Below the pieces are notes generated by a model that did no database searches, was not told where the DNA came from, and saw only the letters and a program-made list of their open reading frames with translations. From assembly GCF_020166335.1 (NCBI RefSeq), contig NZ_JAIUJR010000006.1:62001-126000 (forward strand): DNA of 64,000 nucleotides, written 5' to 3'. The first letter of the stretch is position 1. Each line of letters opens with the position of its first letter. Made by a program: the position numbers and the translations under genes. Source of the DNA: Winogradskyella alexanderae (lineage in GTDB: Bacteria; Bacteroidota; Bacteroidia; Flavobacteriales; Flavobacteriaceae). This document shows positions 47,410-56,910 of the stretch, piece by piece.

Positions 47410-47881
47410 TCTCTAATCGTTTTATCATTGCTTTCATTTCTTCTATTTCTTTACGTTGTGCTTTTATAATGTCTTCTGCTAATTTCTTAACTTCTGGGTC
47501 TTGAATATCTGCTCTTTCACTTGTTAAAATAGCGATAGAATGGTGTGGTATCATTGCTTTCATCCAAAGGACATCACCAATAATTGGTGCTTGTGTTCTT
47601 ACCAACCCTAATGCACCTACAAACAGAATAAAACTACCTGCGAGTATGGCGATATTCTTCTTTTTATCATTATACATTTTTCGCATAAAAAACCACATTA
47701 TTACTGCCATTGTTGAAATTCCTAAACACGTCATATAGAATCGTGTTAAACTAAACCATACGTGGTCTATGGAATAGGTGTTTAAATACATTGTGATGTA
47801 CATTGCTACAAATGAGCAAGCCAACATTATAAAGAAGGTTTTGTAATTTCCTTTGTTTGAGTGTTCTTTTGAATTTTCCAT
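47399..47881 (-). CDS. membrane DUF305 protein
   Basis: A 160-residue protein with about three membrane helices, followed by a DUF305-type segment: MKAMIPHHSIAILTSERADI and VKKLAEDIIKAQRKEIEEMK. The HH and Met pattern resembles DUF305 proteins often found beside copper systems, where they may bind metal. The classical domain is usually soluble; here the helices anchor it. The function is inferred from context only. Confidence 0.8.
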   Translation of the reverse strand: MENSKEHSNKGNYKTFFIMLACSFVAMYITMYLNTYSIDHVWFSLTRFYMTCLGISTMAVIMWFFMRKMYNDKKKNIAILAGSFILFVGALGLVRTQAPIIGDVLWMKAMIPHHSIAILTSERADIQDPEVKKLAEDIIKAQRKEIEEMKAMIKRLENEK

Positions 47882-47907
47882 ATTTTTTGATTTTATAGTT
47901 AAACTTT

Positions 47908-48699
47908 TTACTTACTTAATTTTAATATCCTGAATGCACCTTGTATCACCAATCCAAATACAATGATTCCTATAATTAAATCTGGAATACCAGAATGCAG
48001 CCAATTGACTAAAACGCCTGCTGTAATTACGCCAAGATTTATTATAATATCATTAGAGGTAAAAATCATACTGGCACGCATATGTGCTTCTTGACTTTTA
48101 GATTTTTGTAAGAGGTACAAGCAAATGCCATTTGCAATCAAAGCAAATACTGAAACGATAATCATTGTTGAAAATACAGGTAGCGATTCATAGCCTAAAA
48201 ACCGACGTATTACCTCAACGATTCCGATAATTGCAAGTGTTATCTGAAAATAGCCTGCATATTTTGCAATACGTTTCTTTTTTAAAACTGTACCACCAAC
48301 CGCTATTAAACTCAATCCATAAACAAATGAATCTGCCAACATATCTAAACTATCAGCAACTAATCCCATAGATTTTGAAATAATACCTGTACTCATTTCA
48401 ATAATAAAAAATGCAAAATTGATGATTAGAACTGTCCACAACAGTTTGGATTGACTCCTTGTAGATTCAGTAATAATTGTGGCTGTATCTTCTGAACTGA
48501 TTAAACTTTCATTTAATTTTAATTCATTTAAGGCATTACCAATTTCATTTACATTTGAATTATGATATAGTGTTAAGATTCTTTCTTCTAAATTAAAATC
48601 AAGTTGTTTGATACCATCTATATCAGATAGCTTCATCTTAATTAGATTTTCTTCAGAAGGACAATCCATTTTTGATATTTTGAAAACTGTTTTCTGCAT
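47908..48699 (-). CDS. cation diffusion facilitator transporter with degenerate HMA-like N-terminus
   Basis: A 263-residue protein. The N-terminal ~70 residues have an HMA-like fold with KISKMDCPSEENLIKMKL, keeping only one Cys of the usual CxxC. The rest is a CDF-type membrane domain with about six helices; SLDMLADSFVYGLSLIAVG carries the Asp residues expected for the metal site. There is no long C-terminal cytoplasmic domain. Probably exports a divalent cation (Zn, Co or Cd). Confidence 0.83.
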   Translation of the reverse strand: MQKTVFKISKMDCPSEENLIKMKLSDIDGIKQLDFNLEERILTLYHNSNVNEIGNALNELKLNESLISSEDTATIITESTRSQSKLLWTVLIINFAFFIIEMSTGIISKSMGLVADSLDMLADSFVYGLSLIAVGGTVLKKKRIAKYAGYFQITLAIIGIVEVIRRFLGYESLPVFSTMIIVSVFALIANGICLYLLQKSKSQEAHMRASMIFTSNDIIINLGVITAGVLVNWLHSGIPDLIIGIIVFGLVIQGAFRILKLSK

Positions 48700-48703
48700 A
48701 TAA

Positions 48704-51205
48704 TTAAATGTTTTTTGTTCTTAATCGTAATGCGTTACCTATTACCGAAACAGAGCTAAAACTCATTGCTAAAGCTGCTATCATTGGCGAGAGTAGTATT
48801 CCGAAGAATGGAAACAACACACCTGCTGCAATAGGTACACCTAAAGTGTTGTAGATAAGTGCAAAAAATAGGTTTTGCTTAATGTTCTTCATTACAGCAT
48901 TACTTAAATTTTTTGCTTTTACAATACCGTGTAAATCGCCTTTTACTAAAGTTATCATAGCACTTTCTATCGCTACATCTGTTCCTGTTCCCATTGCAAT
49001 ACCTACATCACTTTTTGCCAATGCTGGTGCATCATTAATTCCATCACCTGCCATAGCAACTACTTTTCCGTTTTTTTGTAATTTCTCAACTTCTTTGAGT
49101 TTGTCCTCTGGTAACATACTGGCTTTAAAATCTGCCAGATTCAATTCTGATGCTACTGCTTGTGCTGTATCGTGATTATCGCCTGTAAGCATTATCACAT
49201 CAATGCCTTTATCTTGAAGTGCTTTAATGGCTTTAGCACTTGTTTCTTTTATCTTATCTCCTATAACTACATACCCAACAACGGTTTCATCTATTGACAA
49301 ATAAGAAACTGTTTTGCCTTGTTTTTGGTAAGATTTAGCTTCGTCTATCATTTTAGAAGTAATGTCCGCTTTAGCATATTCCATCATTTTAGGATTACCT
49401 AATGCTACTTTTTTATCTTTTATGGTCGCTTCAACACCTTTTCCTGTGACTGCACTAAAATCTTCGGACTTTAAAATTTCTGCGTTGTGTTCTGTGCCAT
49501 ATTTAACTGTCGCTTCTGCCAAAGGATGTTCGCTATTGGTATTTAATGACACGATGTACTGTAACACTTCTTTTTCGCTTAAAGCATCATTAAAAGCACC
49601 AACGGTTTCAACTGTTGGTTTTCCTTCGGTAATTGTTCCTGTCTTGTCAACGATAAGCGTATTTACCTTATCCATTTTTTCAAGAGCTTCAGCATTTTTA
49701 ATCAATACACCATTTTGAGCACCTTTACCCACACCAACCATTACAGACATTGGCGTTGCCAAACCTAAAGCACAAGGACACGCAATGATTAGTACTGCAA
49801 TTGCATTGACAAACGCATACACATAAACTGGTTCTGGTCCCCAAATAGACCATACAATAAATGTGATAATAGAAATAAGAACTACAACTGGCACAAAATA
49901 GCCTGAAACTTTATCTGCTAAATTTTGAATAGGTGCACGACTTCTGCTGGCATCATTAACCATATGAATGATTTGTGATAAAAGCGTGTCACTTCCTACT
50001 TTTTCAGCTTTCATTAAAAAGGTTTTATTCCCATTAATTGTTCCGCTACTTACTTTATCTTCTTGAGATTTGTTTACAGGAATAGGTTCTCCTGTAATCA
50101 TAGATTCGTCAATGGTTGTTTCACCTTCGATTATCACACCATCAACAGGAATTTTATCGCCTGGTTTTACTTTGAGAATATCGTTGAGTTCTATCTCGTC
50201 AATGCTGACTTCAATTTCTTCACCATCTACTATTTTTATGGCTTTATTAGGTGCTAACTTTAATAACTCTTTTACTGCCGAATTGGTTTTACTATGCGCA
50301 CGAGCTTCTAACAATTGACCTAAAAGCACCAATGTTAGAATTACCGTTGCTGCTTCAAAATAGACGTGAACTGCGCCTAATTCAGTTTTAAATTGTTCAG
50401 GAAATACATCTGGAAACAACATCCCAAATACACTAAATAACCAAGCCACACCTGCACCAATTCCAATGAGTGTAAACATATTGAGATTCCACGTTTTTAT
50501 GCTTCTATAAGCACGCTCAAAGAACATCCACGTAGCGTAAAAGACAACTGGAATGGATAATGCAAATTGAATCCAGTTCCAATTTTTCTGTTCCATTATA
50601 TCATACAATGGATTGTTATTAAGCATTTCGCTCATAGCAATTAAGAAAATGGGTAATGTGAATACAGATGCTATCCAAAATTTCTTTAATAGCTTCTTAT
50701 ATGTTTTTTCTTCTGCTGAACTATCTGCTTCCATTGGCACTAAATCCATCCCACAAATAGGACACGAACCTGCTTCGTCTTTGACAATTTCTGGATGCAT
50801 AGGACACGTCCATTGTTCCTTTGAAGTTGCTGATAGATTTTGTTCTTCCACCAAATCCATTCCGCAAACAGGACAATCGCCTGGTTCATCATAAGTTTTA
50901 TCGCCTTCGCAATGCATAGGACAATAAAATGTGCCTGTACCTTTTCCTTTGGGTTGCTCTTTCTTTTTATCATTTGAATGTTGATGCTGTTCACCTTGTT
51001 TATGAATACTGTATCTATCACCATCCTTTTTTAAGGCTTCTTGAAACTTTTCTATAGGAATATGCGATTCCATTTCGATGATAGCTTCTGCCTTATCTAA
51101 ATCGACTGTTGCTTTTAAAACACTTTCTATTTTAGAGAGCGTTTCTTCAACGTGACTGCGACAACCGTTGCAGGTCATTCCGTGTATGTGATATGTGTGT
51201 GTCAT
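48704..51205 (-). CDS. copA: copper-translocating P-type ATPase (CopA-like)
   Basis: Pumps Cu(I) or Ag(I) out of the cytoplasm using ATP. The 833-residue protein has an HMA domain with CNGC at residues 12-15 and a His-rich linker. Two heavy-metal-binding modules follow (CPMHCEGDK...CPVCGMDL; CPMHPEIV...CPICGMDL). The membrane domain has CPC at 476-478, the phosphorylated Asp520 is in VDKTGT, SEHPLAEA supplies the P1B HP motif, and GDGINDAPAL is present. Tandem modules of this type are common in Bacteroidota CopA as far as I recall. Confidence 0.95.
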   Translation of the reverse strand: MTHTYHIHGMTCNGCRSHVEETLSKIESVLKATVDLDKAEAIIEMESHIPIEKFQEALKKDGDRYSIHKQGEQHQHSNDKKKEQPKGKGTGTFYCPMHCEGDKTYDEPGDCPVCGMDLVEEQNLSATSKEQWTCPMHPEIVKDEAGSCPICGMDLVPMEADSSAEEKTYKKLLKKFWIASVFTLPIFLIAMSEMLNNNPLYDIMEQKNWNWIQFALSIPVVFYATWMFFERAYRSIKTWNLNMFTLIGIGAGVAWLFSVFGMLFPDVFPEQFKTELGAVHVYFEAATVILTLVLLGQLLEARAHSKTNSAVKELLKLAPNKAIKIVDGEEIEVSIDEIELNDILKVKPGDKIPVDGVIIEGETTIDESMITGEPIPVNKSQEDKVSSGTINGNKTFLMKAEKVGSDTLLSQIIHMVNDASRSRAPIQNLADKVSGYFVPVVVLISIITFIVWSIWGPEPVYVYAFVNAIAVLIIACPCALGLATPMSVMVGVGKGAQNGVLIKNAEALEKMDKVNTLIVDKTGTITEGKPTVETVGAFNDALSEKEVLQYIVSLNTNSEHPLAEATVKYGTEHNAEILKSEDFSAVTGKGVEATIKDKKVALGNPKMMEYAKADITSKMIDEAKSYQKQGKTVSYLSIDETVVGYVVIGDKIKETSAKAIKALQDKGIDVIMLTGDNHDTAQAVASELNLADFKASMLPEDKLKEVEKLQKNGKVVAMAGDGINDAPALAKSDVGIAMGTGTDVAIESAMITLVKGDLHGIVKAKNLSNAVMKNIKQNLFFALIYNTLGVPIAAGVLFPFFGILLSPMIAALAMSFSSVSVIGNALRLRTKNI

Positions 51206-51209
51206 TGTT

Positions 51210-52445
51210 TTACTGAATTAAATAATTAATGATTGTACTTTGCGCATAGTAGGTCTTCACAGATTCTATTTGGTTCATTTGAAACTTTAGCTGCAACTCT
51301 TGAATATCCAAAACATCATTAAAATCAATCGTTCCTGTTTCATAGCTTTTGATTAAAATGTCTTCTGCATCTTTGGCTTGCTGTAGGTTTTTGGTTTGGG
51401 TAGCATAACTTATTCTTGCAGAAATGCGTTCGTTATTCGCTTTGTCTAAAAGCGTTTCCAATGCATTTAAACGTTCCTGTTTTTGAGCAGTAATTTCCTG
51501 CTGTTGCAAATCATTTTGTTTGGTTTGGGATTTATATTTCTTATTGAAAATTGGGATAGATACCGAAACCATTGGCATTACAATATCCTTTCCGTTATCG
51601 CTGAAATCCATATTTGGTCTTTCAGCAACATTGATATAATCTAATCCAAAACCAATCATTGGACTGCTTTCTTTTTGATTCAATAATTCTGATTGCTCTA
51701 TGGATTGATAGAGTTTATCATATTTAAGTAATTCAGGATGTAATGCTAAATTTTCAGAAGTAATATCAAAGTCTTCAGAAGGTATCATTAAACTATCTAC
51801 CACATTCACGGTAACATCATTATCTCTATTCAATAGATTATTGAAGTTAGTTTGTTCTGCCAAAAACTGTTGTTGCAATACATCTTTTAATTGTTGCATT
51901 TCGTTTTGACGCATTTGCAATCGCAACACATCTACTGCGGATGCTTTACCAACCTCAACAGAAGTTAATGCCAACGTCTCATAAGTTTCTAATAGTTTGA
52001 TGTTTTCAGTTAAAACCTCTTGCTTTGCTTTGTTGGCGTATAGATTATAATAGGATTGTGATACCGAAGCCATTAGTTTTCGCTTTGCGATAACGATGTC
52101 CTCGTATTTAGCATCTGCTAATGAACTCACATAATTTTCTCTCGATGTAATGGTTCCAAACCACGGTAACATTTGTTTAGCAGAGACCTTAAAGCGTTGT
52201 GCACCTGTTCGTGTTTCTGGCTCACTCACAAAATAACCAACACCAAATTCGGTATTAGGAATGGTGTTGACCTCGTTTACCTTTTCGGAAGCTCTTTTGT
52301 ATTGTAACTCAAACTTTTGAATTTCTGGATTGTTTGTTAAGGCTTCATCGATAAGTATTTCTAATTGTTGAGCGTTCGCAAAAAGACTCAAGAAACAAGA
52401 GCCAAGAGCCAAGACGATTTTTATTTGTATTGATTTATATTTCAT
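51210..52445 (-). CDS. TolC-family outer-membrane efflux protein (CusC-like)
   Basis: A 411-residue protein with a signal peptide (KIVLALGSCFLSLFANAQ) and the long helices of the TolC fold, including NPEIQKFELQYKRASEKV and the repeated half with LLKYDKLYQSIEQSELLNQKE. It overlaps the RND gene stop by 4 bp (ATGA), so RND pump and channel are translated together. Confidence 0.9.
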   Translation of the reverse strand: MKYKSIQIKIVLALGSCFLSLFANAQQLEILIDEALTNNPEIQKFELQYKRASEKVNEVNTIPNTEFGVGYFVSEPETRTGAQRFKVSAKQMLPWFGTITSRENYVSSLADAKYEDIVIAKRKLMASVSQSYYNLYANKAKQEVLTENIKLLETYETLALTSVEVGKASAVDVLRLQMRQNEMQQLKDVLQQQFLAEQTNFNNLLNRDNDVTVNVVDSLMIPSEDFDITSENLALHPELLKYDKLYQSIEQSELLNQKESSPMIGFGLDYINVAERPNMDFSDNGKDIVMPMVSVSIPIFNKKYKSQTKQNDLQQQEITAQKQERLNALETLLDKANNERISARISYATQTKNLQQAKDAEDILIKSYETGTIDFNDVLDIQELQLKFQMNQIESVKTYYAQSTIINYLIQ

Positions 52446-55400
52446 TTTGATGTTCTTTTAAGTTGAACTTCTGCTTTCCAGCTATACAATACTGGTACAA
52501 CAAACAAAGTGATTAAGGCTATAAGCATTCCACCAAAACTTGGTATTGCCATAGGTATCATTATATCGCTTCCTCGACCTGTAGAGGTTAATACTGGTAA
52601 TAATGCTAATATGGTTGTAGCTGTTGTCATTAAACACGGTCTGATACGTTTTTCACCTGCTTCAACAACGGATGCTCTAATTTCCTTTTTATTATCTGGT
52701 GTATTTCTATCGAATGTTTGGGTTAAATAAGTTGCCATTACTACACCATCATCTGTTGCAATACCGAAGAGCGCAATAAATCCAACCCAAACTGCTACAC
52801 TTAAATTGATTGGGTGCATCTGGAATAAATCGCGTAGGTTTTCACCAAAGAAATTAAAGTTTAAAAACCAACCTTGACCATAGAGCCAAATCATTATAAA
52901 ACCACCTGCAAACGCTACTGCGATACCTGTGAATACCATTAAGGACGTACCAACCGAACGGAACTGGAAATACAGAATTAAGAAAATGATTGCCAATGCT
53001 AACGGTACAACAACCGACAAGGTTTTTTCTGCTCTTAATTGATTTTCATACGTTCCTGTAAATGCATAGTTGATTCCTTTTGGTACAATTAACTCACCAG
53101 AATCTATCTTTTCTTGAATCAATGCTTGTGCATTTTCAACAACGCTTACTTCTGCAAAGCCATCTAATTTATCAAACAAGACATAACCTACCAAAAAGGT
53201 GTCTTCACTTTTAATTACTTGCGGACCTTGTTCGTATCTTATAGTTGCCAATTCGCTTAATGGCACAGGACTTCCTTTTTCTACTGGCACATAAATCTGT
53301 TGTAAATCGGTTGGGTTTGCTCTTAATTCTCTTGGGTATCGTACTCGAACACCATAGCGTTCTCGACCTTCAACCGTTTGGGTTAAGACCATACCACCAA
53401 CTGCAACTTTAAGTACATCTTGTACATCTTGTATTGAAATACCATAACGTACAATTTTTTCTCTATCAATATCAATTAACAAATAGGGTTTCCCTACGAT
53501 ACGGTCTGCAAAAACAGCTTCTTTTTTAACACCTTCAGCTTCCTTGATGATGTTTTCTAATTGCACACCAAACGCTTCAATCTGCTTTAAGTCTTGACCT
53601 TTTACTTTAATTCCCATAGGTGCTCTCATTCCTGTTTGAAGCATTACCAATCGGGTTTCAATAGGTTGTAGCTTTGGTGCAGAGGTTACGCCTGGCAATT
53701 TGGTAACTTTTACAATTTCATTCCAAATATCGTCCGGTGACTGTATTTCTGGTCGCCAATTACGGTAGAACTCGCCATCATCGTCTGGAATGAGTTGTTC
53801 TTTTGCTTTAAGAGATTGCCACGCTTCACGCTGTTCCGCTCGCAATGACATTCCGTTTTTTAACACATATTCACCATCATCATTGACTTTATAGCGTTGG
53901 CGTACTCCGTTTTCATTCAGCATATACTCTGGTTTGTACTGAATGATATTTTCATACATTGAAAGTGGTGCTGGGTCTAACGCTGATTCTGTTCTACCTG
54001 CTTTACCAACTACGGTTTCAATCTCTGGAATACTGGCTACTGCCATATCCAATTGCTGTAAAACACGTTTGTTTTCTTCTACGCCAGAATGAGGCATCGA
54101 AGTTGGCATTAGTAGAAATGAGCCTTCATTTAATGAGGGCATAAACTCTTTACCTGTGTTTTTCATAATGAAAAAACCTGCAATCACAATTGCTGTTGGG
54201 ACAGACAAAAAGAGTAACTTATTATCTAAACACCACCTTAAAATGCGTGTGTAATATTTGATGAATAATGAGAAAACACCTAATAAACCAAAGCAAATAA
54301 CACTCACAAAAATGAGATTCCAAAAAATGCTTTTATCAACGCCTAATGGTCTCCAATATTCGGCTAACAAGAATACAATAGCTGATACCGAAATAATGAT
54401 ATTGATAATATTAGCTTGCTTGTCTGTTATCTTACTTTGAAGATTGAGAAATGCTGTAATCCCAAACGCTATCAAAATCAATCCTAACCAATATCCATAG
54501 ACTATGGCTACGATTCCCAATGCTATTAAAACACCATTTAAAACATATTTAAAAGTGTTTTTGATGTTTTTCTTTCTGAATAAAAATGCAGCAAACGGTG
54601 GAATTAAAAACAACGCTACGATTATAGAAGCTGTTAGTGCAAAAGTTTTTGTGAAGGCTAATGGTCTGAATAGTTTTCCTTCCGCTCCAATCATTGTAAA
54701 TACAGGAATGAAACTGATAATAGTTGTCATAACTGCGGTTACGATTGCGCCAGACACTTCAGCTGTTGCTTTATAAACTACCGTATTAATGGGTTGAGTT
54801 CCATCATCTTCATCTAAATGCCGAATGATGTTTTCTGATAGTATAACACCAACATCGACCATTGTTCCGATAGCAATTGCAATACCAGATAATGCGACAA
54901 TATTAGCATCGACGCCAAAGAGTTTCATCGCAATAAATACCATTAAGACTGCAACTGGTAATAATCCTGAAATCAAGACAGAAGCTCGAAGATTAAACAC
55001 CATAATGATTATAACCAAAATGGTAATCAATATTTCAAGAGTTAAGGCTTCATTGAGTGTACCTAAAGTTTCTTGTATCAATTCTGTTCTGTCATAAAAA
55101 GGCACTATGGTTACTTGTGAGATTCTACCATCCGCTAATACTTTCGAAGGTAAACCTGCGCTTAACTCGTTAATTTTCTCATTTACATTATTGATGACTT
55201 CCATTGGGTTTGCGCCATAACGAGCCACCACAACAGCACCAACAATCTCTGCGCCTTCTTTATCTAATAATCCACGTCTTGTTGCAGGACCTAATGAAAC
55301 TTTACCAATATCTTTTATCCTAATTGAAGTATAATCTTCTGAAGTGACTACTGCATTTTCGATGTCTGAAATGGATTTTACATACCCCAAACCACGAACT

Positions 55401-56143
55401 AAATATTCGGCTTGGTTAATTTCCAAAGTTTGTGCGCCAATATCCTTATTACTTTCCTTAACTGCTTTTACAACGTGATGTAATCCAATATTATACTGAC
55501 GCATTAGTTCTGGATTCACGTCCACTTGATATTCTTGAACATAACCACCAATAGAAGCGACCTCTGAAACACCACTTGCAGAGGACAACGCATACTTTAC
55601 ATAGTAATCCTGAATACTGCGTAACTCTTGCAAATCCCAACCACCAGTTACATTTCCGTTTTCGTCACGACCTTCTAAAGTGTACCAAAATATTTGTCCT
55701 AATCCTGTGGCATCGGGACCCAATGCAGGATTAACACCTTCGGGTAATAAACCACTTGGTAAGGAATTAAGTTTTTCGAGAATACGACTTCTACTCCAGT
55801 AAAATTCGATGTCTTCTTCAAAAATGATATAGATACTTGAAAAGCCGAACATAGAAGAACTACGAATGGTTTTTACTCCCGGAATACCGAGTAAAGATGT
55901 TGTAAGTGGATAGGTGATTTGGTCTTCTATATCTTGTGGTGAGCGACCATCCCATTTAGTAAAAACGATTTGTTGGTTTTCACCTATATCTGGAATGGCA
56001 TCTATAGCAACTGGATTACTTGGTAAGAAACCTGTATCCCAATTAAAAGGTGCATTAACCGTTCCCCATCCTACAAAAAGGACTAGTAGCAGAACTGCAA
56101 CGAGTTTATTTTCTATTAAAAATTTGATGCTTTTATTGAGCAT
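52442..56143 (-). CDS. cusA: heavy-metal RND efflux pump (CusA/CzcA family), enlarged
   Basis: Proton-driven inner-membrane pump for Cu/Ag or divalent metals. HME-RND signatures include AIPDIGENQQIVFTKW, DGRSPQDIEDQITYPL, the TM4 segment AIGTMVDVGVILSENI with its Asp, and LFGIATDDGVVMATYL. At 1233 residues it is about 190 longer than classical CusA. Much of the excess is a hydrophobic stretch after TM6 (about residues 525-640) with three to four extra membrane segments, plus a shorter insert near residue 1110. Metal specificity is not readable. Confidence 0.94.
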   Translation of the reverse strand: MLNKSIKFLIENKLVAVLLLVLFVGWGTVNAPFNWDTGFLPSNPVAIDAIPDIGENQQIVFTKWDGRSPQDIEDQITYPLTTSLLGIPGVKTIRSSSMFGFSSIYIIFEEDIEFYWSRSRILEKLNSLPSGLLPEGVNPALGPDATGLGQIFWYTLEGRDENGNVTGGWDLQELRSIQDYYVKYALSSASGVSEVASIGGYVQEYQVDVNPELMRQYNIGLHHVVKAVKESNKDIGAQTLEINQAEYLVRGLGYVKSISDIENAVVTSEDYTSIRIKDIGKVSLGPATRRGLLDKEGAEIVGAVVVARYGANPMEVINNVNEKINELSAGLPSKVLADGRISQVTIVPFYDRTELIQETLGTLNEALTLEILITILVIIIMVFNLRASVLISGLLPVAVLMVFIAMKLFGVDANIVALSGIAIAIGTMVDVGVILSENIIRHLDEDDGTQPINTVVYKATAEVSGAIVTAVMTTIISFIPVFTMIGAEGKLFRPLAFTKTFALTASIIVALFLIPPFAAFLFRKKNIKNTFKYVLNGVLIALGIVAIVYGYWLGLILIAFGITAFLNLQSKITDKQANIINIIISVSAIVFLLAEYWRPLGVDKSIFWNLIFVSVICFGLLGVFSLFIKYYTRILRWCLDNKLLFLSVPTAIVIAGFFIMKNTGKEFMPSLNEGSFLLMPTSMPHSGVEENKRVLQQLDMAVASIPEIETVVGKAGRTESALDPAPLSMYENIIQYKPEYMLNENGVRQRYKVNDDGEYVLKNGMSLRAEQREAWQSLKAKEQLIPDDDGEFYRNWRPEIQSPDDIWNEIVKVTKLPGVTSAPKLQPIETRLVMLQTGMRAPMGIKVKGQDLKQIEAFGVQLENIIKEAEGVKKEAVFADRIVGKPYLLIDIDREKIVRYGISIQDVQDVLKVAVGGMVLTQTVEGRERYGVRVRYPRELRANPTDLQQIYVPVEKGSPVPLSELATIRYEQGPQVIKSEDTFLVGYVLFDKLDGFAEVSVVENAQALIQEKIDSGELIVPKGINYAFTGTYENQLRAEKTLSVVVPLALAIIFLILYFQFRSVGTSLMVFTGIAVAFAGGFIMIWLYGQGWFLNFNFFGENLRDLFQMHPINLSVAVWVGFIALFGIATDDGVVMATYLTQTFDRNTPDNKKEIRASVVEAGEKRIRPCLMTTATTILALLPVLTSTGRGSDIMIPMAIPSFGGMLIALITLFVVPVLYSWKAEVQLKRTSK

Positions 56144-56251
56144 TGGCTTTGATTATTAAACAGTTAGACGTTGGCGCTAGGAAAACACCGAATACAGCAA
56201 ATTATCCTTACGACATAAAGCCATAGGATAAAACAGTCTATTGTTTAAAAA

Positions 56252-56665
56252 TCAAATTAAATAAGTCTCGTCAATCTTGTAGAGCTGCCTTATGACGAGT
56301 GGCGGTTTGTATTCTTCGTAAGAAGATACATTATTGTCTAAACCTTCAAAAAGGTTGATATATGTGTAAACAAATGAAGCAATGAATACTTGTTGCTCAA
56401 ATGAGATTTTGTCAACTTGCAATTGTAATTCGTCTTGACCTTCAATTGCTAATTGTTCATCATCACAACAATTTTTCTTGTTAATAGAACATCCTTCGGT
56501 TGAAGGCTTTTCCATTTCCATTCCGCACCCTTTGGCCTTATGAAAAATAGCTGTTTCTACTAACGTATCTCCGCAATAATGCATATTCACAGTAAATGAC
56601 ATTGTAGAGAATAACACTACAAAAGCCATTACTAAAGACATTATTTTATGGAAAAATTGCTTCAT
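56252..56665 (-). CDS. HYC_CC_PP family small exported protein
   Basis: A 137-residue protein with a signal-like N-terminus (MSLVMAFVVLFSTMSFTV). The family's defining motifs are HYCG (in NMHYCGDTLV), CC (in KKNCCDDEQ) and a Pro-Pro near the end (EYKPPLVI). Extra Cys and Met residues (KGCGMEMEK, GCSINKK) suggest metal or redox sensitivity. The first gene of the leftward metal operon, it is a recurrent neighbour of copper efflux genes in Bacteroidota; its function is not established. Confidence 0.83.
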   Translation of the reverse strand: MKQFFHKIMSLVMAFVVLFSTMSFTVNMHYCGDTLVETAIFHKAKGCGMEMEKPSTEGCSINKKNCCDDEQLAIEGQDELQLQVDKISFEQQVFIASFVYTYINLFEGLDNNVSSYEEYKPPLVIRQLYKIDETYLI

Positions 56666-56797
56666 ATAGGTTACTAAGTTACGAAATTTTGAAATGATAA
56701 CCTTTAATTAACAACAGTTTAAGTATTCCTCAAAAGCATTTATAGGTAAAAAACACCAATTTAATTAAAAAATCATCATTTTATTGTATTCAAAGAC

Positions 56798-56830
56798 AAA
56801 AAAACCTCCAACTGAAAAAGGTTGAAGGTT
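56798..56830 (-). terminator. terminator-like hairpin on the minus strand without an obvious gene
   Basis: The stem is 10 bp with one mismatch (56830-56821 with 56812-56803), the loop is 8 nt, and a seven-T run follows when read leftward. No leftward gene lies to its right before the TetR operon. It sits 4 bp left of the right direct repeat. Confidence 0.6.
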
Positions 56831-56834
56831 CGAC

Positions 56835-56910
56835 TTGTAGAGCGTACAGAAAAAATATCGAACCTTTTAATACTAGAAATCAATAAATTTAATCAGTTAA
56901 ATGAACTTTA
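56835..56910 (+). repeat. direct repeat, right copy (candidate attR)
   Basis: Same orientation as 44845-44920, 71 of 76 positions identical. It lies between the orphan hairpin and a small rightward ORF that begins in its last ten bases. It marks the right border of the metal island. The rest of the 660-bp gap 56666-57324 holds the island promoter region, this hairpin and repeat, the small ORF and the TetR promoter. Confidence 0.85.

Larger units (their letters stand above)
44845..56834. mobile_element. putative metal-resistance island bounded by direct repeats
   Basis: An 11,990-bp unit running from the first base of the left repeat to the base before the right repeat. It contains eight genes, all leftward, and all but perhaps one tied to copper/heavy-metal binding or efflux. 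Recombination between the repeats would restore ppc-terminator-repeat joined to the TetR-operon upstream region. There is no integrase, transposase or conjugation gene inside, so movement would need help in trans. Duplication of a short sequence unrelated to mobility cannot be excluded. Confidence 0.45.

Noticed and set aside
48882-50894. Several rightward open frames of 60-118 codons antisense to the copper ATPase
   Set aside because: They mirror a conserved protein gene and show no independent start signals or domains.
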